64,000 nucleotides of DNA from Aquimonas sp041395245 (GCA_041395245.1 JAWLAY010000017.1:38863-102862); one strand, 5' to 3'; shown: positions 51,282 to 59,971, counted from the stretch's first letter. Notes: generated by a model from the sequence alone, not told the origin. A program made the numbers and translations.

Positions 51282-53171
51282 ATGCACCCTTCCACACTGC
51301 GGTACGCCATCCTGATCGCCCTGTTCAATCTGTCGCTGCCTAATGCCAAGGCATCGGCCAGCGCGGAAGCGAGCGCCGATACCCTCGACGAAATCACCGT
51401 CGTGGCAAAGGGCACCGCCGCGGATTCGCCGTCGACCTTGTCGACGCAAGTGATCGACTGGCGCGACGCGCCCGGCGCGCCGCTGGACGTGCAGGACATG
51501 CTGGTGCGTGTGCCGGGAGTCGGTGCAACCGGCCAGAACGGCATCTTCGAAACCTTCTCGATTCGAGGCAGCGGCGGCAACGGAATTCTGGTTCTGCTCG
51601 GCGGCATGCCGATCACCGCCCAGCGCCGTGCGGGCGTACCCATTTCCTTTGTCGAACCGGGTCTGCTGGGTGCGTTGAACGTCACCCGCGGCCCCGCAAC
51701 CGTGCATTTCGGACCGGGCGCGCTGGGCGGTGCGATATCCATCGAACCCTACTGGTTCGACGGCACCGAGCTGCAGGGCAGCTACGCCAGCAGCGGCCAT
51801 GACACGCTGTGGCTGGCCGGTCACGGCAATGAACACTTCTCGCTCGGATTGGCGCGCCACGAAGCCGACGACAGCGTGTCCGCCAATGGCACGCCGCTGA
51901 ACACCAGTTACCAGCGTGACAGCGCCAGCCTGCAATGGCAGCGGGCCTTCGGCGACTGGCAAGTGGATGCCTTGCTGTTGCCCTCGCGCACCGAAAACAT
52001 AGGCAAATCCAACAGCCGCTTCCCGGCCCGCGATTCAACCTATCCCGAAGACAAGCACGATCTGGGCAGCCTGCATCTGCGGCACGCCAGCGGCTTCGAA
52101 ACACGCCTTTCCGCCCACGACCAATCCTTGCTCACCTACAACCAGCGTCCCGGCTCGCCGGATAGCTGGGCTTTCGTGGAAAGCACCGACTGGAATCTGA
52201 CCACGCAGCACAGTTGGCAAAGCCACACGGTCAACTACAACATCGGCGTGGAGTACCTTGCGCGTCGCGACGTCAACGGCTTCGATGCGCGGGGCAATCT
52301 CGATGCCCGCACCTACAGTCTGCTCAATGGCAGTGAATCGCTGTGGTCGCTATTCGGCATTGCCGAATGGTCACCGCTCGATGTCCTGCAGATTGAAGCC
52401 GGTGCGCGCAGCAGCCGCGTCGACCAGTCCCAACGCGGGGCGGACTCCAGCGATGACGACAGCGCATTCAACCTCGGCCTGATCTGGACGCCCGCCGACA
52501 CGCAGCGCGCCACGCTGAACCTGGCCTCGGGCTATCGCTTCGCCACGTTGGAAGAACGATTCTTCAGCGGCGTGACGCCGCAGGGCGAAATTGTCGGCAA
52601 CGCGAACCTTGGCTCGGAACACTCGCTGGGGCTGGACCTCGGCTACGCCATCGACCTTGGCGCATGGCAGGTGCAAGCCAACCTGTGGCGCACCGATGTC
52701 GACGATCTGATCCAGTTGCAGGCGGTGGCCGATGGCGTCAACGGCTACGGCAATGTCGGCAAGGCACGACTGCACGGACTGGAACTTGGCCTGGGCTGGC
52801 AAGCCACCGAGCAACTTCATCTGCAGGCCAGCAGTGCGGTCGTGCGCAGCAAGGACGAGACCACCGGCGATCCGCTGTACGGCGCGCCGCCGCTGACCCT
52901 GACGCTCGATGCGCGCTACCAGATGGAACACCTGAGCCTCGGCCTGCTCTACCAGCACCGCGCCGCCATGACCCGCCCCGGTTTCGAGGAAGTCGAACGC
53001 CCCGCCGTCGACCTCGTCGACCTCGACGTCAACATCCCGATGGGCGATGCCTGGACACTGCAGGTCTACGCCCGCAACGCGCTCAACCAAGACTATTTCG
53101 CCACCGCCGACGTGCTGTCCGCGCTGGCGCCGGAACGAAGTGTGGGGATCAGTCTGCGCTGGGTGAGGTAG
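51282..53171 (+). CDS. TonB-dependent outer-membrane receptor
   Basis: 629 residues. Signal peptide 1-28 (LIALFNLSLPNAKASA), a TonB-box-like DEITVVAK at 36-43, and a plug domain with LVRVPGVGATGQNG, FSIRGSGGNGILVLLGGMPI and VTRGPATVHFGPGALGGAI. A 22-strand beta barrel ends in SVGISLRWVR, though the last residue is Arg rather than the usual Phe/Trp. At 629 residues it is on the short side. Ligand unknown. Divergent from the histidine-kinase operon, so sensing and uptake could be linked. The TTG at 51264 is an unlikely alternative start. Confidence 0.92.
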   Translation: MHPSTLRYAILIALFNLSLPNAKASASAEASADTLDEITVVAKGTAADSPSTLSTQVIDWRDAPGAPLDVQDMLVRVPGVGATGQNGIFETFSIRGSGGNGILVLLGGMPITAQRRAGVPISFVEPGLLGALNVTRGPATVHFGPGALGGAISIEPYWFDGTELQGSYASSGHDTLWLAGHGNEHFSLGLARHEADDSVSANGTPLNTSYQRDSASLQWQRAFGDWQVDALLLPSRTENIGKSNSRFPARDSTYPEDKHDLGSLHLRHASGFETRLSAHDQSLLTYNQRPGSPDSWAFVESTDWNLTTQHSWQSHTVNYNIGVEYLARRDVNGFDARGNLDARTYSLLNGSESLWSLFGIAEWSPLDVLQIEAGARSSRVDQSQRGADSSDDDSAFNLGLIWTPADTQRATLNLASGYRFATLEERFFSGVTPQGEIVGNANLGSEHSLGLDLGYAIDLGAWQVQANLWRTDVDDLIQLQAVADGVNGYGNVGKARLHGLELGLGWQATEQLHLQASSAVVRSKDETTGDPLYGAPPLTLTLDARYQMEHLSLGLLYQHRAAMTRPGFEEVERPAVDLVDLDVNIPMGDAWTLQVYARNALNQDYFATADVLSALAPERSVGISLRWVR

Positions 53172-53180
53172 TCCGAATGT

Positions 53181-54122
53181 TCACGGCAAAGCCTTATCAA
53201 TAACCACGCTCTCGCCCGCGTAAGACACCGGAGCGAACGACCATTCATGCCCACAGGGTGTGGGCGTGTAAGCGGCCAGACGCAGATTGCTGAGCGCGAC
53301 ACCGTCCAGCTCGCCGTACTCGATCTTGGGCAAAGCGGTCACCAGCAAGGCCCGCAAGGGGCGACCACCCTTCGGGTCCATCTCAATCAGATACTCGGAG
53401 AAGTGCACGGCGTCACGCTTCACCCGCACGGACAGCACACTCGGACTCTTGCGCGTGGAGCGGCTCGGCTGCGCTGATCGATACCAAGCCACGCGTTGTG
53501 CCACCAATCCCTCTACGGCGTGTCGCCAGATCTGCATTCGCTCGCTCACCCAGGACTGCATTTCGGCCTCGTCCTTCGGCGCTGCCGCTGCCCAGGTTCG
53601 CAACAGCAGGTCGCGATCATAGCCACTCAGAAAGCGCGGCTTGCCAACCTGAGCCTGCGCCAGCGTGATGACCTGCGCCTGCAGTTGCGCCAGCACCGCC
53701 GCCTCGCGAACCTGTCCTTCACGCAGTTCCAACTCCGCCCAATTGGACAGCGTTGTCGCCGGACAGGTCGAAGGCGAAGCCAGTAGACAACGCCGAAACC
53801 ACAACCGCGCCATGTCCGCATCCGCGTTCACCGCGCTCGATGGATGCGACACCCCCACCGCATACAAGGCGCCCAGGATTTGCGCCGCCCGCCCGCCATA
53901 ATCTCGCGCCTCGCCCTCCACCGCGCGCCGCGCCGCCTCGCGCTGAATGGTCGACACGTCAGGGTCAAGCAGAATCGCGAACTGCGCGGATGCGATATCG
54001 CAGTTTTCGCTGGCCGCAACACCCGTTTCTTGCTGCGTGAAATCCACCGCATCCGCACAGGGCAGACAAATGGACAGCACGCCGCCCATCAACCAAGCAC
54101 CGCAACGACAGAGCATGCGCAT
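53181..54122 (-). CDS. Secreted protein of unknown function
   Basis: 313 residues from the ATG at 54120-54122, set by a perfect GGAGG 4 nt upstream (a second ATG follows 6 nt on). The frame continues far upstream but without a credible start. Signal peptide 1-27 (LMGGVLSICLPCADA). The central part is helical and contains GRAAQILGALYAVGVSHPSS and ADADMARLWFRRCLLAS, resembling Sel1/TPR-type helical pairs; the C-terminal 100 residues look like beta structure with a TonB-C-like feel but no motif I can name. Convergent with the TonB receptor gene (10 nt apart). Confidence 0.7.
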   Translation of the reverse strand: MRMLCRCGAWLMGGVLSICLPCADAVDFTQQETGVAASENCDIASAQFAILLDPDVSTIQREAARRAVEGEARDYGGRAAQILGALYAVGVSHPSSAVNADADMARLWFRRCLLASPSTCPATTLSNWAELELREGQVREAAVLAQLQAQVITLAQAQVGKPRFLSGYDRDLLLRTWAAAAPKDEAEMQSWVSERMQIWRHAVEGLVAQRVAWYRSAQPSRSTRKSPSVLSVRVKRDAVHFSEYLIEMDPKGGRPLRALLVTALPKIEYGELDGVALSNLRLAAYTPTPCGHEWSFAPVSYAGESVVIDKALP

Positions 54123-54160
54123 GACGCCTCCTTGATGGGCTCCTGCCGCAAAAAAAATAT

Positions 54161-54763
54161 TCAGCGACTGAGCGATTCCGTCATTGCCTCCGCAAGGCCC
54201 GACCAGACCAACCACCAGGCAACCACCACATTGAGGAAGACGGTCAGCCAAAACGTTTTCTGAAACGACGACTTGACCGTCTTGTGTCGGGAGTGCTGTT
54301 GCGCGATGAGCGCGCCCGGCCAACCGCCCAGAAAGTCCACCAGGTGCAAACTCTTCTCGGGCGTGCGCTGTGCGTCCCGCTTGGCCGCAGCCTTGTCGGC
54401 GAAGTACATCAGATACGACATCAGACTCATCGCCAGGTAGGTGCCGGTAAGGATCACCGGAAGCCATCCGGCGAGTCCGCTACCAACAACTCCAATGAGC
54501 GCCGCCGCTCCCAGCGCGTCCCGCCGCATCCGGGACGGCTTCCGAGGCTCCTCGATTCGCTGCCCGGCATGACGGACCTCATGCGCCTGAAGTCTGCCGC
54601 GCGAATCCTTGCCCGGTCGATATGAAATGAGATCGCCCGTGACGGGACGACGTGAGCCACGTTGAAACGCGTTGATGTGGACGAAGGCCCGATCACCGCC
54701 CCCGCTAGGCTCGACAAAGCCGAAACCCTTTTCATCATTCCAATCCGAGATGCGTCCCGCCAT
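54161..54763 (-). CDS. Cold-shock domain fused to DUF1294 membrane domain
   Basis: 200 residues from MAGRIS (an AGGAG lies 12 nt upstream). Residues 1-65 are a cold-shock OB fold: RISDWNDEKGFGFVEPSGGG and AFVHINAFQRGSRRP, with the KGFGF and FVHI RNA-binding motifs. A basic linker follows, then TM segments about 85-115, and the DUF1294 signature YFADKAAAKRDAQRTPEKSL, LVDFLGGWPGALIAQQHSRHKT with a last TM (FWLTVFLNVVVAWWLVW). This fusion is known in proteobacteria; the role is uncertain, probably RNA binding at the membrane. Confidence 0.88.
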   Translation of the reverse strand: MAGRISDWNDEKGFGFVEPSGGGDRAFVHINAFQRGSRRPVTGDLISYRPGKDSRGRLQAHEVRHAGQRIEEPRKPSRMRRDALGAAALIGVVGSGLAGWLPVILTGTYLAMSLMSYLMYFADKAAAKRDAQRTPEKSLHLVDFLGGWPGALIAQQHSRHKTVKSSFQKTFWLTVFLNVVVAWWLVWSGLAEAMTESLSR

Positions 54764-55090
54764 TCGCACACACAACTCCTGTCGATGAACAACAGCCAAT
54801 CAGCATCTTAGTCAGCCTGTTCATCATTCTGCCATTGTCGCGTGCGATGTCTTGTATTCGTGGAACTGGGACATTATCGACTCACTCAGGCGTTTTGCGC
54901 AGGCCAATGCATGCCACTGATTTGCGCGATGTGTCAGCTCGTCTCTCGCCTCGCGGACGCAGAGTCGGGGAGTGGGGCTGACATTCGGATAGCTGACCCG
55001 TGTACCAGTGAGGTACATGGACGACGTGCGGAAATCCACGCGTCCTCCACGACATTCACCACGTATCCGCCGCTCTGCGACACTGCACGC
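54764..55090. other. Intergenic region with a palindromic site
   Basis: 327 nt between two divergent genes with no credible coding sequence; lower GC than its surroundings near 54790-54900. It contains the inverted repeat at 54998-55020 described separately. Otherwise nothing recognisable. Confidence 0.5.
54998..55020. promoter_or_regulatory. Inverted repeat, possible operator
   Basis: CCGTGTACC (54998-55006) and GGTACATGG (55012-55020) around AGTGA; 8 of 9 positions pair, with perfect inner TGTACC/GGTACA. It lies 71 nt upstream of the start at 55091. The form fits a dimeric regulator site or a small hairpin; the regulator is unknown. Confidence 0.4.
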
Positions 55091-55522
55091 ATGACTGAGG
55101 ACTTCATCGACCCCACACCCGAAAGCCGTCGCAAGCTGCTCTGGCTGATCGCGGCGGTGTTGCTGCTCGGCGCGCTGGCGACGTACTGGCTGCTGCCGTG
55201 GTTTCGCATGCAGATGCAGGTATTGCCGCCGTGTGAGGCGATACGGCTGGCCCGCTGGGCGTTGCTGGTCTTACTGCTGAGTCTGCCGCTGATTGCGATG
55301 GGGTGGGCGTTGCCGCTGGCTTGGCGGTTGTGGACGACGGGGCAGTTTCCGCCTCCCGGCACGTGGGTGGTGCGACGCAAACCGATCCGACGCGGACGTG
55401 CGGTGCGCATTCGTGCCGTGGCGCTGGTGCTGTGGTCGGTGTTGAGCATCGCGCTGGCGATCTGGGGGGCATACACGGTGCAAAGCGTGTTGCCGGATCG
55501 TTCGGTTTGCCAAGCGGAATAG
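55091..55522 (+). CDS. Small inner-membrane protein of unknown function
   Basis: 143 residues from MTEDFIDPTPESRRK. Three TM segments: about 16-36 (LLWLIAAVLLLGALATYWLL), 57-78 (ALLVLLLSLPLIAMGWALPL) and 108-128 (VALVLWSVLSIALAIWGAYT). Arg-rich cytoplasmic loop before TM3 (RRKPIRRGRAVRIR). Two cysteines (CEAIR, SVCQAE). No family recognised. Confidence 0.7.
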   Translation: MTEDFIDPTPESRRKLLWLIAAVLLLGALATYWLLPWFRMQMQVLPPCEAIRLARWALLVLLLSLPLIAMGWALPLAWRLWTTGQFPPPGTWVVRRKPIRRGRAVRIRAVALVLWSVLSIALAIWGAYTVQSVLPDRSVCQAE

Positions 55523-55578
55523 CGACGGATTCGTTTGGCGGGTGGAACCGGACGACGAGAAGGTGGCAACAGTTCGTC

Positions 55579-55593
55579 AATGACATAGTCATT
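55579..55593. repeat. Short perfect inverted repeat
   Basis: AATGAC-ATA-GTCATT, 6-bp arms, 134 nt upstream of the exported-protein gene at 55727. It could be a regulator half-site pair; too short to be sure. Confidence 0.3.
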
Positions 55594-55726
55594 AGTTTGC
55601 GACTACTGTGGTTGCGTGTATTTACTGGTTGAACAGCACGCCAACACCACCCGCGATGCGACCGCCGACATCATGGACAGTGTGTAGGAACTGTCGTCGC
55701 AACCATCATCCAACTGAGGAGATTGC

Positions 55727-56020
55727 ATGAAGAGGACCGACGCCTGGCGCTGGGCCAGGCAGACGATGCGCTCGCGTTATCGATGGGCACTGCTGGGTTG
55801 TTTGCTCAGCCCGCTGGTACTGGCGCAGGTGACTGTAAACAACCCCACCATCACCGGTGGCGGAGGCGCGAGCACGGCGCCGCCGTACCGACTGATCGGT
55901 ACGTTCGGCGATGCCAGTCAGGGCAGCGTGAGCGAGGCGGATGTGCGATTGACCAGCGGCTTTCCGGCAACGATCAATGATCCGCCGATGGCCGTTTTTT
56001 CTGATGGATTTGAAAACTGA
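55727..56020 (+). CDS. Small exported protein with C-terminal FSDGFEN motif
   Basis: 97 residues; GAGGAG 6 nt before the ATG. The N-terminus (MKRTDAWRWARQTMRSRYRW, then ALLGCLLSPLVLA) is a long signal peptide with basic n-region, cleaved near VLA-QV. The mature 63 residues are low in charge: VTVNNPTITGGGGASTAP, then YRLIGTFGDASQGSVSEADVRL. It ends AVFSDGFEN; similar DGFE-type tails recur at the C-termini of secreted proteins in this bacterial group (recalled, not checked). It is followed after 18 nt by the collagen-like gene, so the two are probably co-expressed. Confidence 0.68.
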   Translation: MKRTDAWRWARQTMRSRYRWALLGCLLSPLVLAQVTVNNPTITGGGGASTAPPYRLIGTFGDASQGSVSEADVRLTSGFPATINDPPMAVFSDGFEN

Positions 56021-56038
56021 TCTCTAGGGGAGCACCAC

Positions 56039-57655
56039 ATGAAGCGCACTGTTCTTGCCGTGGCCTTGGCAACATCCTTGACTTGGGCCAGTTTTGCGTT
56101 GGGCGGCATCAGCAACCCGCAATTGCCCGACTTCACGTATCAAGGTCGTCTGGAAGTGTCCAACGCACCGGCCAATGGCGACTATGACTTCACTTTTTCG
56201 CTGTGGGATGCCGCCAGCGGTGGCAGCCAGGTGGGCAGCACGATTGACGAGCCCGCGTGGCCGGTCACCAATGGTGTGTTCACGGTTCCGTTGGCGTTTC
56301 CCGGCGCGTTCACCGGGGAGCAGCGCTATCTGCAAGTCACCGTGAATGGCGTCACCCTGCCGCGCCAGCCGGTGTCGGCCGCGCCGGTGGCGCAGTTCGC
56401 GATGGACGGCAACCCTGGACCGGCAGGGCCGCAAGGTATGCAAGGGGTGCAGGGACCGATTGGCGCACAGGGCGAAGTGGGACCGGCCGGTCCGCAAGGT
56501 CCGCAAGGTCCGCAAGGTCCAACAGGTCCGCAAGGTCCACAAGGTGAAACCGGTCCAGCCGGACCCGGCACCGTCAGTGGCACCACCAATTACCTCGGCA
56601 AATTCACCGGCGCGTCGAGCATGGGGAATTCGATGATCCAGGACAATGGCACGAGCCTGTCGATCAACTATCCCGTCCAGGCCAATTCACAGCTATGGGT
56701 CTACCGCCGGCAGCAGCTTGACAACGGTGACGGGCAGTCCACCCTCTTGGGCTACCGCGACCGTGATACCCAGAACCAAGGTAGCGGCTATGGCCGGACC
56801 GGTTCCAATACTGGTGTGACCGGCTTCAACTTCTGGGGTGATGACTACAGCTTTGGCGTGGGTGGCTGGAACTACAACGACTACGTTCGCACTGGCGGCG
56901 TGATCGGTGCCGAGGTCAATGGCAGCTATTTCGGCATTCTGGGCTACAAAGCCGCCAATAGCAGTTTCTACGGCGTGTACGGCAGCAATGCCGGTGGAAC
57001 CGGCTCGGGTCGTGGTCTGTCCGCTGAGCAGGCGGGTGCGGGCGGCGGTTTCTACGGCGGCATGATCGGCTCCTGGTCGCGCGGTGAGGTGATGGGTGCA
57101 GTGTCCTCCGGCCAGATGTTCGCGTCCTACAACCTCGGTCCGGTCTACAACAGTGGCTACTCCGCCGATCTGCTGCCTGTGCCCAACCGGGGCGAAGGCG
57201 AGCGTGCGCCCGCCTATGCGGTGACCTCGCCAACGCTGAAGGTCTACGACAGCGGCCTTGGGGAATTGACCGGCGAATCCGTCTTCGTGTCCTTCAGCAA
57301 GGACTATGTCGACATGCTGGGCGGCAAGCCGGTCGTGACCGTTACCGCCATCGGTGCACCCGCACAGCTCTACTTGAAGTCGGTAAGCGAGGACGGCTTC
57401 TCGGTGGTCGCCACCAGTCAACAGTCGGCGGTGAGCTTCACCTGGATCGCCGTGGGTAACCGTGTCGATGCAAGTGCCGCCCGCAGCCTCCCCGCCGAGG
57501 TGTCACAGGCCTCGTTCGACGAGCGCCTGCGCAGCTTCATGAGCGACGAAAGCCCGCAGCGCGCAGCAGGCACCGCGATGTGGTGGGATGGTCAGAAAAT
57601 GCGCTTCGAACCACTGCCCGCGCGGGCCCGTGTCGAAACCACATTGCCACAATAA
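56039..57655 (+). CDS. Exported collagen-like protein
   Basis: 538 residues with signal peptide 1-22. Residues 30-121 form a beta-rich N-terminal domain (FTYQGRLEVSNAPANGDYDF, VTNGVFTVPLAFPGAFTGEQ). Residues 124-177 are 18 uninterrupted Gly-X-Y triplets (GPAGPQGMQGVQGPIGAQGE and on), able to form a collagen triple helix. Residues 180-400 are Gly/Ser/Tyr/Asn-rich with GVYGSNAGG-like short repeats, and 410-480 resemble a compact beta domain. No LPXTG or TM anchor. Likely a trimeric surface or matrix fibre. Ends 30 nt before a terminator hairpin. Confidence 0.85.
   Translation: MKRTVLAVALATSLTWASFALGGISNPQLPDFTYQGRLEVSNAPANGDYDFTFSLWDAASGGSQVGSTIDEPAWPVTNGVFTVPLAFPGAFTGEQRYLQVTVNGVTLPRQPVSAAPVAQFAMDGNPGPAGPQGMQGVQGPIGAQGEVGPAGPQGPQGPQGPTGPQGPQGETGPAGPGTVSGTTNYLGKFTGASSMGNSMIQDNGTSLSINYPVQANSQLWVYRRQQLDNGDGQSTLLGYRDRDTQNQGSGYGRTGSNTGVTGFNFWGDDYSFGVGGWNYNDYVRTGGVIGAEVNGSYFGILGYKAANSSFYGVYGSNAGGTGSGRGLSAEQAGAGGGFYGGMIGSWSRGEVMGAVSSGQMFASYNLGPVYNSGYSADLLPVPNRGEGERAPAYAVTSPTLKVYDSGLGELTGESVFVSFSKDYVDMLGGKPVVTVTAIGAPAQLYLKSVSEDGFSVVATSQQSAVSFTWIAVGNRVDASAARSLPAEVSQASFDERLRSFMSDESPQRAAGTAMWWDGQKMRFEPLPARARVETTLPQ
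56489..56542 (+). repeat. Six 9-bp tandem repeats inside the collagen region
   Basis: Units GGTCCGCAA, GGTCCGCAA, GGTCCGCAA, GGTCCAACA, GGTCCGCAA and GGTCCACAA encode Gly-Pro-Gln/Thr triplets. Near-identical units of 9 bp can expand or contract by slippage without frameshift, which would change fibre length. Confidence 0.85.
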
Positions 57656-57684
57656 GCGTCGGCTGACGGCCTCGTGTGTATCGG

Positions 57685-57714
57685 TCCGGGCGGCGCAAGC
57701 CGCCCGGATTTTTT
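57685..57714 (+). terminator. Intrinsic terminator of the collagen-like gene
   Basis: TCCGGGCGGC (57685-57694) pairs with GCCGCCCGGA (57699-57708), a perfect 10-bp stem with a GCAA tetraloop, followed by TTTTTT at 57709-57714. It lies 30 nt after the stop and just before the convergent argH end. Confidence 0.93.
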
Positions 57715-57719
57715 GTGCC

Positions 57720-59009
57720 TCAGCCAAGACCGCGCAGACGCGCCCGCAACGCACCCAGCCGCAGATTCGCCGCCGCGCCCGGTGACACGCGGGCTTGCAG
57801 ACTGTGCTGCGGGTCGCCTTCGGCCCAGCGTGCGGGGTTGGCCGCTTCGCGGTACGCATCGCGGAACGGCAGGCCCTGTCGAGCCAGATCGACCGCCAGA
57901 TCGGTTGCATACATCGATGGCTCCAGTGCGGCCTGCATGCGATCAGTGCGCCATTCCAGATTGCGCAGCAGATCCGGCAGCAGTTCCAGCGCGCCCAGGC
58001 CGCGTCCAAAGGCATGCACGATGGCGCCCTTGGTGAATTGCAGATCGCGGTGATAGCCCGACGGCAGCGACAGCAACTGTTCCAGCTCGGTGCGCGCGGC
58101 AGCCACGCTGGCATGCACCGCGCGCATCAGCTCAACCACATCGGGATTGCGCTTGTTCGGCATGATCGAGCTGCCGGTGGTGTATTCGGCAGGCAAGGCA
58201 ACAAAACCATATTCCGCACTGGTGAACTGCGACAGATCCCAGGCCAGACGACGCAGGTCCAGCGTCGCGGAACCCAGCGCTTCGACCGCCGCCAGTTCAA
58301 ACTTGCCGCGCGACAACTGCGCGTAAGTGGCCGCGATTTGCAATCGCCCAAAGCCCAATGCTTCGGTCGTGTAGTCGCGATCCAAGGGCAGATTGATGCC
58401 GTAGCCCGCGGCGCTGCCCAAGGGGTTGGCATCGATCAGGGCCAGCGTGTCACGGGCGCGCTGGGCGTCATCGATGAAGGCCTCGGCCCAGGCCGACCAC
58501 CACATGCCGCAGGACGACACCATGGCGCGCTGGATATGCGTATAGCCCGGCAAGGGCAGCAGCGCTTCGGCCTCGGCACGCGCCAATGCGACCTCGGCGA
58601 CTTCGCGTGCCAACGCGACGACGCGCCCCAGTTGATCCTTCAGCCACAGACGCGTGGCGACCAGAATCTGATCGTTGCGACTGCGTCCGGTGTGGATCTT
58701 CTTGCCCGCATCACCAAGTCGTTCGATCAGCCAGGCTTCGATGGCGGAATGGCAGTCCTCGAAGCGCTCGTCGAGCACGAACTCACCAGCGACAACGGCA
58801 GCATCCAGTGCGCTCAGCTCGCGCTCGATACCCGCCAGTTCCGCGTCACTGAGCAGGCCGATGCGCTGCAATCCCTGCGCATGGGCGCGGCTGGCACGAA
58901 TGTCGTAGCGCAGGAATTCGCGATCCAGAATCACGTCCTCGCCGGCCAGAAAACGCTGGATGCGCGCGTCGACCTTCACGCCCGGCTTCTGCCACAGCAA
59001 CTGACTCAT
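57720..59009 (-). CDS. argH: Argininosuccinate lyase
   Basis: 429 residues from the ATG at 59007-59009, which overlaps the argC stop (ATGA); a GTG at 59018 is in frame. Last step of arginine synthesis: argininosuccinate to arginine and fumarate. Motifs: HTGRSRNDQILVATRLWLKD, LPGYTHIQRAM, GSSIMPNKRNPDVVELMRA (the fumarase/aspartase superfamily signature with the catalytic Ser loop). Slightly shorter than the E. coli enzyme, with a trimmed C-terminus. Confidence 0.95.
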   Translation of the reverse strand: MSQLLWQKPGVKVDARIQRFLAGEDVILDREFLRYDIRASRAHAQGLQRIGLLSDAELAGIERELSALDAAVVAGEFVLDERFEDCHSAIEAWLIERLGDAGKKIHTGRSRNDQILVATRLWLKDQLGRVVALAREVAEVALARAEAEALLPLPGYTHIQRAMVSSCGMWWSAWAEAFIDDAQRARDTLALIDANPLGSAAGYGINLPLDRDYTTEALGFGRLQIAATYAQLSRGKFELAAVEALGSATLDLRRLAWDLSQFTSAEYGFVALPAEYTTGSSIMPNKRNPDVVELMRAVHASVAAARTELEQLLSLPSGYHRDLQFTKGAIVHAFGRGLGALELLPDLLRNLEWRTDRMQAALEPSMYATDLAVDLARQGLPFRDAYREAANPARWAEGDPQHSLQARVSPGAAANLRLGALRARLRGLG

Positions 59010-59971
59010 GCGTGCCACTCCTTGGGATCGATACCGGCCTGCTCGGTCAGACCGAGGGCGAGATTGAGGTTCTGCAGTGCCTGCGTTGCGGCGCCTTTCA
59101 GCAGATTGTCCAACGTCGAGACGACGACGACGCGGCGCCCATCCGCCGACACGGTGAAACCGCCGATCTCGACACCGTGCTTGTGGGCGATGCGGCTGAC
59201 CCAGGGCGCGTCGTCACTGACGCGAATGGCCGCTTCACCTGCGTACGCCGCGCGAAATCGGGCGCGTAGCGACTCGACCGTCATCGCTTCGCGCAGACGC
59301 AGATTCACCGTCATCGTGATGCCGCGAAAATGCGCCGCCACATGCGGCATGAATTCGACCGCATGCGCCATCTGGCGACTGACTTCGCGCTCGTGGATAT
59401 GCCCGGTCAGCGCGTAGGGCATCAGGTTGTCGCGCAGCAGATCGGGGTTGTTCTTGTCCGAAGGGCTGGTGCCCGCACCCGAATAGCCACTGACACCGAA
59501 ACACTGTACCGGCCCGTCGAGCAGGTCGCGCAAAGGCGCGATCACCAATTGCATGGCGGTGGCATAGCAGCCGGGATTGCTGATGCGACGCTGCCCCGCC
59601 GCCTGCATGCGGGTCAGCTCGGGCAGTCCGTAGTACCAGGTCGCGTCGAATCGATAGTCCGCCGACAGATCGACGATCACCGGATCACGCCCGGCAAGAT
59701 CCAGTGCCGCGACGTACTCGGCTGCCTTGCCATTCGGCAGGGCAAGTATCAGCGCGTCGACCTCGGCCAACGCAACTTGCGAGGGAACGAAGTTGACGTA
59801 GCGCAATGCCGGATCGACACCGGCCTCGAACGCCGCCACGGACTGTCCCGCGCGCTCGCGTGAGCTGACGAAACCGAGCTGCAGCTGCGGGTGCGCGGCG
59901 ATCAGATGGATCAGTTCGGAGCCGACGTAGCCACGCGCGCCGACCAGTCCGACGCGATAACGCACACTCAT
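59006..59971 (-). CDS. argC: N-acetyl-gamma-glutamyl-phosphate reductase
   Basis: 321 residues. Start set by the ATGA overlap with the acetyltransferase gene. NADPH-dependent reduction of N-acetylglutamyl phosphate to the semialdehyde. VGLVGARGYVGSELIHLIAA is the NADP-binding loop, RRISNPGCYATAMQL holds the catalytic Cys, and SGYSGAGTSPSDKNNPDLL and LTGHIHEREVSRQM are family signatures, as in xanthomonad ArgC. Confidence 0.94.
   Translation of the reverse strand: MSVRYRVGLVGARGYVGSELIHLIAAHPQLQLGFVSSRERAGQSVAAFEAGVDPALRYVNFVPSQVALAEVDALILALPNGKAAEYVAALDLAGRDPVIVDLSADYRFDATWYYGLPELTRMQAAGQRRISNPGCYATAMQLVIAPLRDLLDGPVQCFGVSGYSGAGTSPSDKNNPDLLRDNLMPYALTGHIHEREVSRQMAHAVEFMPHVAAHFRGITMTVNLRLREAMTVESLRARFRAAYAGEAAIRVSDDAPWVSRIAHKHGVEIGGFTVSADGRRVVVVSTLDNLLKGAATQALQNLNLALGLTEQAGIDPKEWHA

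Noticed and set aside
57795..59417. 540-codon plus-strand frame opposite argH/argC
   Set aside because: Antisense to two certain arginine genes and without any protein motif.
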